64,000 nucleotides of DNA from UBA5342 sp965662645 (GTDB lineage Bacteria > Bacteroidota > Bacteroidia > Bacteroidales > UBA5342): contig CBFIII010000010.1 in the NCBI GenBank assembly GCA_965662645.1, positions 35,512 to 99,511 of the forward strand, in the 5' to 3' direction. The position numbers were made by a program, and so were the translations under genes. Positions 26,065 to 32,883 of this stretch are shown here, piece by piece. The first letter of the stretch is position 1; each line of letters begins with the position of its first letter. Under the pieces are notes generated by a model. The model ran no database searches, had not been told where the DNA came from, and saw nothing but the letters and a program-made list of their open reading frames with translations.

Positions 26065-28616
26065 ACAGAGCTAGCAATACCCCAAGTGAGAATAGCTATG
26101 CTATACATGTGCAGATGTTGGATGAGGATGGTCAGCAGGTGGGCTATCATAAGATGCTAATTGTTAACGGTGAAGCTACGGGGCAGATCGAGCTTTTTAG
26201 TCTGATGAAGCCTGGTTACTATCAGTTGGTGGCACACACTAGTTATATGAAGAACTTCGATCAGCGTTTCTTTTTTAGAACGACCATCGAAGTGCGCGAA
26301 AAAGTAAGAAACCGAAGCATACAAACTACATTTAATAAAAATGCTTATCAATTTGGTGATACAGCTGAGCTGAATTTTACGGTGATTGATGGATACCGTA
26401 ATGCTGTGGGGGGTGCTCGCTTTGTTTATGAGTATATGCAGGGCGATAAGGTGCTGAAAAAAGGGAGTGTGCATTGTGATGATGATGGTACTATGGCCGT
26501 GAAATTACCTTTGTCTCAGGATATCACTATCAAAGAAAGTCCTCAACTGCGTTTTAGTTATTTTGCTTATGATGGGGCCAATCACAGAATGGTACAAAAA
26601 CAGTCTATTCCTCTTTCTATTCCAAGTCTTAAGGTGGTGTTTTTTCCTGAAGGTGGTGATTTGATAGAAGGCCTACAGGGGAAAGTAGCGTTTAAAGCTT
26701 TTGATAATAATGGAGAAGTTATAGCTGTAAAAGGAGAATTGTTAAAGGACGGAGAAGTCCTTAGTCAACTGACTACAGTACATGATGGGATGGGATTGTT
26801 TGGTCTCTTGCCTGAGTCGTCATCTTATGCTTTTAGAGTGACCTCTCCTATGATGGGTGATTCTTTATTTTATCTACCAGAAGTAAAGAAAGAAGGTTTT
26901 GTTTTGTCTTATCAAGGACAAGATGAGGATAATGTAAATCTGAGTTTACGACATAATTATTCGCAAAATCAAACTTGTAAATTGTGGATCAGCTATTGTG
27001 ATAGTTTGCTTGAGGTGCACCAACTGCGTGTGGACTCAGTGGTTAGTATTCCTCTGTCTAAAGAGGATTTGCCCAATGGTATTGTCACGTTTACGGTGTC
27101 GGATGAGCAAGGCGTGCCACAAGCCGAACGCTTAGTGTATGTGGAGCAGGATTATCCTACCATGGAGATAATGACCAATAAAACGAGCTATGAACAACGA
27201 GAGCAGGTCGTCATGACTGTTGAATTGGACGAACCTAACGTCACACGTTTATCCTATGCTGTGGTTGATTCTGTATTAGGCATTAGTGCTCGCTCATCTC
27301 GTTCTAGTATCAGAGCCTATGCAGAGTTAGAATCGGAGCTCAAAGGATTTATTCCTAATGCCAATCAGTACTTAGGAGATGATAGAAATACTGCCGTTAA
27401 GCGCGATCTTTTGCTGATGACCCACGGCTGGCGACATTTCGAATGGATGGATCGCAGAGATAGTCTGTCTTCTATACAACTACAAGACTATAATAGGGTA
27501 GATGGTTGTGTCACCCGTTTTGGTAAACCCTATCGTAAATCAGATATTGTTGTTTTAGACTTAGGTAACATCGAATCTTATGAAAGTTTTAAAACAGACA
27601 AAATGGGTTGTTTTTCTTTTACGCCTGAATACCTTGTGAGGCGAGATAAGAATCTGATGGTGGTGGCTAATGCCAAAAAAGTAAATTTATACTTAAAAGT
27701 AAGTTTAGAAAATACTGATACCATAGGCTTGGGCCAGATTGTTAGGAATAGTTCCATAAGTCTTTTGCCCGAAGCACCAAAGCCAGTGGATGTACCTGAA
27801 AATAGTCCTTTTATGCTCTATGATGCGTATGAATTGCAAGAGGTCGAGGTTAGTGCTAATAAGCGCGATTGGGATATGGAGCGTTACCTTAACTATGCGA
27901 GTGATATGATGTTAGGTACTGACTTGGATGATTTCGATACTTTCGAATATCTATTATATCAGGTATCTAACCGACTACTGCTCGAGAGTGATGGTAATAT
28001 GCAAGGGGCTTCGGCCTTGGCAGATCGTACTATTGTGAAAACGAATATATACGATAGAACAGATATTATAAATTATGTCACAGGAGAATCGGCTATTTCA
28101 ATAGAATTATCTATTTACTTTAATCAGAGTAATCCTAGAGCAGCTATGATATATCTTAATGATCATTCCTTGGGGCATGAGTTAAGTAATCTGGATTTTC
28201 TTCGGAAAGAAGACATCGCGGCGATAGCTATCATTGATGGAGCTAAAGGTTACGACCGCTTTGGGATCGAAGCTTATTATGGGGCGGTTATGGTATATAC
28301 CTATTCTAAGGATATTCTGAAGAAAAGAAATTTGAATATGAATAGGGTGCTCTTTGGTAATTTTATTAAAGCGCGTCAGTTTCCTGAACAGCTATATAGT
28401 GCTGAAGATGTAGCAGGTACTATTGGTTACGATAATCGGGTAACCTTACATTGGCAGCCTTTTTTGCATACTGATCTCGATGGTCAGGCCTCTAGTTCCT
28501 TCTATACGGGTGATGTTCTAGGTAAAAAAGAAATAATTGTCCAGGGCTTCGATGACGAGGGGAATTTGTATTATCAAAAGGCTAGTTTTGAGGTTAAGGA
28601 AAAAATTGATCCGTGA
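25908..28616 (+). CDS. Secreted MG2/plug-motif protein, paralogue 3
   Basis: A 902-residue paralogue, again starting 3 bp after the previous stop. Signal peptide as in paralogue 2, KVYLQLDRNLYAQGDTIW, then MTHGWRHFEWMD, AMIYLNDHSLGHE and IAAIAIIDGAKGYDRFGIEA, and a final VTLHWQPFLHTDLDGQASSS. It ends in KEKIDP where paralogues 1 and 2 end in KDILKR. The body is as divergent from paralogue 2 as from paralogue 4, apart from the shared 5' block. Last gene of the three-gene operon. A REP-rich stretch with a transposase gene follows. Confidence 0.75.
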   Translation: MFKKLFVTLLLFLSASVVAAQEKFHAPDKVYLQLDRNLYAQGDTIWLKGYAMHRASNTPSENSYAIHVQMLDEDGQQVGYHKMLIVNGEATGQIELFSLMKPGYYQLVAHTSYMKNFDQRFFFRTTIEVREKVRNRSIQTTFNKNAYQFGDTAELNFTVIDGYRNAVGGARFVYEYMQGDKVLKKGSVHCDDDGTMAVKLPLSQDITIKESPQLRFSYFAYDGANHRMVQKQSIPLSIPSLKVVFFPEGGDLIEGLQGKVAFKAFDNNGEVIAVKGELLKDGEVLSQLTTVHDGMGLFGLLPESSSYAFRVTSPMMGDSLFYLPEVKKEGFVLSYQGQDEDNVNLSLRHNYSQNQTCKLWISYCDSLLEVHQLRVDSVVSIPLSKEDLPNGIVTFTVSDEQGVPQAERLVYVEQDYPTMEIMTNKTSYEQREQVVMTVELDEPNVTRLSYAVVDSVLGISARSSRSSIRAYAELESELKGFIPNANQYLGDDRNTAVKRDLLLMTHGWRHFEWMDRRDSLSSIQLQDYNRVDGCVTRFGKPYRKSDIVVLDLGNIESYESFKTDKMGCFSFTPEYLVRRDKNLMVVANAKKVNLYLKVSLENTDTIGLGQIVRNSSISLLPEAPKPVDVPENSPFMLYDAYELQEVEVSANKRDWDMERYLNYASDMMLGTDLDDFDTFEYLLYQVSNRLLLESDGNMQGASALADRTIVKTNIYDRTDIINYVTGESAISIELSIYFNQSNPRAAMIYLNDHSLGHELSNLDFLRKEDIAAIAIIDGAKGYDRFGIEAYYGAVMVYTYSKDILKKRNLNMNRVLFGNFIKARQFPEQLYSAEDVAGTIGYDNRVTLHWQPFLHTDLDGQASSSFYTGDVLGKKEIIVQGFDDEGNLYYQKASFEVKEKIDP

Positions 28617-28639
28617 TAGCTTTTGAGGTTAATGGATTG

Positions 28640-28756
28640 AAAATTTCATCATTGATTTATGGCTATATGCATTGGATATGTATCGCTCCGCTGGAGCTCT
28701 AAACGGCATTTTAACTAAATGTTACGCTACCATACTTTCGCACCTCTGGTGCTCCG
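28640..28756. repeat. 115-bp repeat with REP hairpins, copy 1
   Basis: Matches 29459-29572 and 31039-31152 closely (shared GATTTATGGCTATATGC, CGCTCCGCTGGAGCTCTAAA, GGCATTTTAACTAAATGTTA, CTACCATACT). It contains two small hairpins: GCTCC-GCT-GGAGC at 28685-28697, and a minus-strand REP (GCACC-TCT-GGTGC) at 28727-28753. Confidence 0.8.
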
Positions 28757-28820
28757 TCATGAAAATAATAGTCGTCATAATATGTCCACAGTATGGTAGG
28801 CAGATTAACAACAGTAAGTT

Positions 28821-28925
28821 AGCGCCAGAGGTGCGCCAGTATGGTAGCATATTAGAAAAGCATTAATAAAAAAGAGCGCCAGAGGTGCGACAGTATGGTA
28901 GAACAGAGGTGCGACAGTATGGTAG
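28821..28925 (+). repeat. Three REP-like units upstream of the transposase
   Basis: Units at 28821-28847, 28875-28901 and 28903-28925 each have a short G/C hairpin (GCGCC-AGA-GGTGC; the third is truncated on the left) followed by the constant tail GCGNCAGTATGGTAG. They stand directly before the Y1 transposase gene, as REP elements do beside their RAYT gene. Confidence 0.75.
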
Positions 28926-28965
28926 ACAATGGTGCGAATCAGATAAACAAATAAACCACAAGACA

Positions 28966-29427
28966 ATGGCAAACACCTACACACAAATTAATATTCATGT
29001 TGTTTTTTCGGTAAAAGGACGTGAAAATATGTTGACGAAGAATTTTAGATCCCGTCTTTTCGAGTATTTATCAGGAATAGTCAATAATAAGGGCAACTAC
29101 TCATTAGCTGTTAATGGTTATAAAGATCACGTCCATTTGTTTTTTGAATTAAATCCAATGTTGGCTCTTTCAGATTTAGTAAGAGATATAAAATCAAATT
29201 CAACGGCGTGGATAAATGATAATAAATTTGTTAAAGGAAAATTCTCTTGGCAAACAGGATATGGAGCATTCTCGTATTCAAAATCACAAAGGGATAAAGT
29301 CATCAATTATGTAAAAGGACAAGAAAAACACCATGCTGAAAAAACATTTAAAGAAGAATATTTTGCTCTATTGAAGAAGTTTGATATCCCATTCAAAGAT
29401 CAATATGTTTTTGAATTTTATGATTAG
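28966..29427 (+). CDS. Y1 (HUH) transposase of IS200/REP-associated type (RAYT-like)
   Basis: A 153-residue single-domain HUH transposase, starting at the ATG that opens MANTYTQINIHVVFSVKGRE. An upstream extension to 28885 would translate the REP repeats (QYGR repeats) and is rejected. The HUH motif is HVH at residues 55-57 (KDHVHLFFELNP), and the catalytic Tyr is in VINYVKGQEKHH (Tyr115). The block WQTGYGAFSYS is typical of REP-associated transposases, which cut single-stranded DNA at REP hairpins and use a conserved tetranucleotide at the hairpin foot. Here REP units with a constant GTATGGTAG tail flank the gene on both sides. No TnpB partner and no IS ends were seen. A truncated second copy is at 30888. 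Confidence 0.88.
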   Translation: MANTYTQINIHVVFSVKGRENMLTKNFRSRLFEYLSGIVNNKGNYSLAVNGYKDHVHLFFELNPMLALSDLVRDIKSNSTAWINDNKFVKGKFSWQTGYGAFSYSKSQRDKVINYVKGQEKHHAEKTFKEEYFALLKKFDIPFKDQYVFEFYD

Positions 29428-29458
29428 ATGGGAGGTGAATATGGGGCAAACGCATAGG

Positions 29459-29572
29459 AAAAATTATCATTGGTTTATGGCTATATGCCTAGAACATGTT
29501 TCGCTCCGCTGGAGCTCTAAATGGCATTTTAACTAAATGTTACCCTACCATACTATCGCACCTCTGGTGCTC
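29459..29572. repeat. 115-bp repeat with REP hairpins, copy 2
   Basis: Second copy, 30 bp after the transposase stop. It includes hairpin GCTCC-GCT-GGAGC at 29503-29515 and a minus-strand REP at 29545-29571. Nearly identical to the third copy at 31039. Confidence 0.8.
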
Positions 29573-29605
29573 AGATGAAAAAAGTAGCTAGTATGATTTT
29601 TAAAG

Positions 29606-29675
29606 AGCCACAGCGTGGCGATAGTATGGTAGCACACAGCGTGGCGAAAGTATGGTAGAACCAGCGGTGCGAAAC
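29606..29675 (+). repeat. REP-like units before the first small paralogue
   Basis: Units at 29606-29632 and 29633-29658 share GCCAC-AGC-GTGGC hairpins (the second lacks the first base pair) and the tail AGTATGGTAG. A third hairpin, ACCAGCGGTGC at 29660-29670, has lost the tail. Stem sequences differ from the units at 28821 by paired changes, so the fold is conserved. Confidence 0.75.
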
Positions 29676-29762
29676 CTATTCCATATATGGTCAATAGGTT
29701 TATTGTTAGTGTGTTGTAGATTTAAGTTGCGCCGATTATAAAATAATAATAAATATAAGTAA

Positions 29763-30884
29763 ATGAAAAACAAACTAATAATAAGAACAGTATTAATAAT
29801 GTTGAGTTGTTTGTTGTCAACAGTTTCGTTTGCCCAAACCACCCTAAAAGGCAAGGTTTTGGAAGATAAGAGTCAAGCGCCCATTCCTTATGCCACCGTG
29901 TATATCGATGGCACCAGTAACGGTACCATTACGGATGAAAACGGTACGTTCGAACTGACGGATGTGCGCCCTCCGGCTAAGTTGGTGGTGAGTCATCTGA
30001 GCTATCTTCCTCAGGTGAAAGAGGTGTTTGTTCAGGGTGATTCTCATATTAACTTTTCCTTAGAAAAAAGAAGGCAAGAAATAGACCAAGTGAAGGTAGA
30101 GGCAGAGAATGCAAGAGCTGAAAACGTGGCTGATTTTAACCGACTATTTTTAGGTGATGATTATTGGGGGAAAGAGGGAATTATACTTAACGATAGCGTG
30201 TTGTATTTTAAAAGAAACTATAAAGATGTTATTGTTGAACGAGAGGATACAACGTTTACACGTCGTATATGTACCAAGTTCGAAGCTCAAGCCTGTGAGC
30301 CTTTATTGATTGATTTACCAGTTTTGGGTTATACCATTCATGTTGATCTGGTGTCTTGCTATCAGGATGTGAAGACATTCTACACCAATAGTTATATCTA
30401 TTATATTTCATACCAAGATTTGAGCAGGCATAAAAGACGAAAAATGGAGAAAAACAGGCAAAAGGTGTATTATAATTCCATCCAGCATTTTTGTCGTGCT
30501 TTGTATTCCAATACTTTGGAAGAAGAGGGGTATGGAGTCTATCGTAAGTCGATACACCCGTTAACACGTGAGATTAGCTACCCCAAAAAAGACTTGACAG
30601 AAAACTTAGTATTTGAATCTGGTGATCAGATGTTACTGATGGGATTAAAGGATAGTAGTTATCGCATTAGCTATTTTTATAATTCAAAAGGAGCGCCTGA
30701 TAAAGTAAATGAGGATTGCTTTGCATTGCCTAATGCGAGGTCTGTAATTATTGTTGACAGTGATACTTGTGCTTTGAGCAAGAATGGATTATTGCCAGGA
30801 ACTCATATTTCTTTTGGAGGCACTTTGGGGCGAAAACGAATAGGAGGCATGTTGCCCAAGTATTATCAACTGCCGACGAAGTGA
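29763..30884 (+). CDS. Secreted protein with carboxypeptidase-regulatory-like domain, copy 1
   Basis: 373 residues: signal peptide (STVSFAQ), then a CarboxypepD_reg-like beta-sandwich (residues 25-100, LKGKVLEDKSQAPIPYATVY, GTSNGTITDENGTFEL), then about 270 residues of unrecognised sequence with HFCRALYSN and a C-terminal GISF/HISF-type motif. This N-terminal domain type usually begins SusC-like receptors, but there is no plug or barrel here. The first 244 bp are almost identical to those of the copy at 31607 and then diverge abruptly. It sits inside the MG2/plug paralogue array, so a shared process is likely; function unknown. Confidence 0.7.
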   Translation: MKNKLIIRTVLIMLSCLLSTVSFAQTTLKGKVLEDKSQAPIPYATVYIDGTSNGTITDENGTFELTDVRPPAKLVVSHLSYLPQVKEVFVQGDSHINFSLEKRRQEIDQVKVEAENARAENVADFNRLFLGDDYWGKEGIILNDSVLYFKRNYKDVIVEREDTTFTRRICTKFEAQACEPLLIDLPVLGYTIHVDLVSCYQDVKTFYTNSYIYYISYQDLSRHKRRKMEKNRQKVYYNSIQHFCRALYSNTLEEEGYGVYRKSIHPLTREISYPKKDLTENLVFESGDQMLLMGLKDSSYRISYFYNSKGAPDKVNEDCFALPNARSVIIVDSDTCALSKNGLLPGTHISFGGTLGRKRIGGMLPKYYQLPTK

Positions 30885-30887
30885 TCG

Positions 30888-31023
30888 GTGTCATTTCTTT
30901 TTCGAATTAAACCCAACGTTGGCATTTTCAGATTTAGTGAGGGATATAAAATCAAATTCAACGGCGTGGATAAACAATGATAAGTTGGTCAAAGGGAAAT
31001 TCTCTTGCCAAATTGGATATGGG
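30888..31023 (+). pseudogene. Truncated second copy of the Y1 transposase
   Basis: Starting 3 bp after the preceding stop, the frame at 30892 reads HFFFELNPTLAFSDLVRDIK then SNSTAWINNDKLVKGKFSCQ. This is homologous to residues 57-96 of the intact transposase at 28966, with the first HUH His and the Tyr region missing. It ends in a run of G near 31020. The 115-bp repeat follows, as it does after the intact gene, so a whole transposase/REP unit was once duplicated here. Confidence 0.85.
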
Positions 31024-31038
31024 GGGGGACGCATTGAT

Positions 31039-31152
31039 AAAATTATCATTGATTTATGGCTATATGCCTAGAACATGTTTCGCTCCGCTGGAGCTCTAAA
31101 CGGCATTTTAACTAAATGTTACCCTACCATACTATCGCACCTCTGGTGCTCC
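31039..31152. repeat. 115-bp repeat with REP hairpins, copy 3
   Basis: Third copy, next to the transposase remnant. Hairpin GCTCC-GCT-GGAGC at 31082-31094 and a minus-strand REP at 31124-31150. Confidence 0.8.
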
Positions 31153-31274
31153 GTTAGGAGAAACAATAGTAGTTATAGTATGGACACCGTAGAACAATAA
31201 AATACAAACACAAATCCAAAGCAGTTGTCACGATGAAGATTGCCTATGGTTGAGAATAATATGGCAAACATTAG

Positions 31275-31395
31275 AGCCACAGCGTGGCGAAAGTATGGTA
31301 GAGAAAAAACCTACGAAGAAAAGAGCCACAGCGTGGCGACAGTATGGTAGATAAAAATTAGACATAGATCAGCAAGAGCACCAGCGGTGCGAAAT
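31275..31395 (+). repeat. REP-like units before the second small paralogue
   Basis: Complete units at 31275-31301 and 31324-31350 (GCCAC-AGC-GTGGC hairpin, tail AGTATGGTAG) and a tail-less GCACC-AGC-GGTGC at 31378-31390. The order and the following leader (GTTTATTGTTAGTGTGTTG) repeat those before the gene at 29763. Confidence 0.75.
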
Positions 31396-31479
31396 CTATT
31401 TTAGATGTGGTCAATATGTTTATTGTTAGTGTGTTGTAGATTATAGTTGCGTTAATTATAAAAAAATAAATATAAGTAA

Positions 31480-31602
31480 ATGAAACGAGCCATAAAAATA
31501 ATGCTCTCACACACGTCCCGAAAGCTTACGGGAGACTATTTGGCGAGTTCTCCCGAAATAAAATCGGGACAGGCTATCTGGCAATTAAAAACACAATTAT
31601 AG
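31480..31602 (+). other. Short leader frame with two palindromes before the second small paralogue
   Basis: After a leader matching that of the gene at 29763, an ATG at 31480 begins MKRAIKIMLSHTSRKL, which resembles the paralogue start (MKNKLIIRTVLIMLSC) for about ten residues and then loses similarity. The frame runs 40 codons to a TAG at 31600, 4 bp before the real start at 31607. It contains two hairpins, TCCCG/CGGGA at 31516-31533 and TCCCGA/TCGGGA at 31551-31569. Best read as a broken gene start with an inserted palindromic element; a leader peptide is possible but unsupported. Confidence 0.4.
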
Positions 31603-31606
31603 ATAC

Positions 31607-32731
31607 ATGAAAAACAAACCAATAATAAGAACAGCAATAATAATGTTGAGTTGTTTGTTGTCAACAGTTTCGTTTGCCCAAACCACCCTAAAAGGCAAGG
31701 TTTTGGAAGATAAGAGTCAAGCGCCCATTTCTTATGCCACCGTGTATATCGATGGCACCAGTAACGGTACCATTACGGATGAAAACGGTACGTTCGAACT
31801 AAAGGATGTGCGCCCTCCGGCTAAGTTGGTGGTGAGTCATCTGAGCTATCGTGCTGTAATGGTATTAGTGCAGCAAGCTAGTACGTTGAATATAAGCATC
31901 GAGATGCAGCCCAAAAATTTAGAAATAAGTCAAGTGAATATTGATGCATCAGATAATAGGGCGCGTAACTTGGCGCGTTTTAAAAGGGGCTTTTTAGGTG
32001 TTGATTCTTGGGGCAAAAATGCCGTGATTCTTAATGATAGTGTTTTGGTATTTCAGAAAGAGTATCAGGAGAAAAAGGTGTTAGTTGCAGGTCAGGATGT
32101 CGATAGTGTCCGCCTTGTGGAATCGAAGTTTGAAGTGAGGCCAACTTCTACCTTGATAATTGACATGCCTAAGTTGGGCTATACGCTTTATGCTGATTTG
32201 AGTTATTACCGAGAAACACTAGGACATACCAGCGCTTATGGCTACTATTATTATAAACCTTACGCGATTACAAGTCGTATGAAGCAAAAAAAGATAGACA
32301 AGAATAGGCGAAAGGTGTATTATAACTCGACCCAACATTTTTGCAGGGCTTTGTATTCCAGTTCATTGCCAGATCAGGGGTATGGGATATATGCGTCTAA
32401 GTTTAGGAACGAAAAAGAATACAACCTCGATTCTTGTCTTGTTTCTGTCTCAGAATCGCTTATGGCAGTGAAAGGTTTGAATGATATGCGCTTTATTGTT
32501 TTGTATTATTTCGATTCTAAGGGAGAACCACTTAACCTCAAACAAGATCCTAGCGCTATTCGTCGACGCCATGCAGGCACTAGTAGGTCTTTCATATATT
32601 TTTATAATGACAGCTGTGCTTTTAGTAAAGATGGTATTATTCCAGGGAATGGTATTTCTTTCCGTGGAGCTATGGCTGATAAACGTACGGGAGCTACTTT
32701 ACCTCGCGATTATGAGGTGAGCGCTAAATAA
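31607..32731 (+). CDS. Secreted protein with carboxypeptidase-regulatory-like domain, copy 2
   Basis: 374 residues, same plan as the gene at 29763: signal peptide, CarboxypepD_reg-like domain, then an unrecognised C-terminal region with LNDSVLVFQKEYQEKKVLV, RKVYYNSTQHFCRALYSSSL and NGISFRGAMADKRTG. DNA identity with copy 1 is almost complete for 244 bp, while the remainder is clearly diverged, so the 5' module was homogenised recently. It precedes the fourth MG2/plug paralogue by 152 bp. Function unknown. Confidence 0.7.
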   Translation: MKNKPIIRTAIIMLSCLLSTVSFAQTTLKGKVLEDKSQAPISYATVYIDGTSNGTITDENGTFELKDVRPPAKLVVSHLSYRAVMVLVQQASTLNISIEMQPKNLEISQVNIDASDNRARNLARFKRGFLGVDSWGKNAVILNDSVLVFQKEYQEKKVLVAGQDVDSVRLVESKFEVRPTSTLIIDMPKLGYTLYADLSYYRETLGHTSAYGYYYYKPYAITSRMKQKKIDKNRRKVYYNSTQHFCRALYSSSLPDQGYGIYASKFRNEKEYNLDSCLVSVSESLMAVKGLNDMRFIVLYYFDSKGEPLNLKQDPSAIRRRHAGTSRSFIYFYNDSCAFSKDGIIPGNGISFRGAMADKRTGATLPRDYEVSAK

Positions 32732-32883
32732 TAGTTAATGAAAACAAAAAGTCCCATCGTTACGGTGTAATTTTACGTAAAAATATAAAACGTATTATTA
32801 AGGGATACGATTTATCTCTACTAAACAACATAGCACTAATCTTATTTAATATATTTACATTTACTGACGCAAAATAATAATCT

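Noticed and set aside
28672..28866. 64-codon open frame in the spacer before the transposase
   Set aside because: It only translates the 115-bp module and REP units, which also occur out of frame elsewhere.
28885..28965. N-terminal extension of the transposase
   Set aside because: It would encode REP repeats (QYGR runs); the family start MANTYTQINIHVVF lies at 28966.
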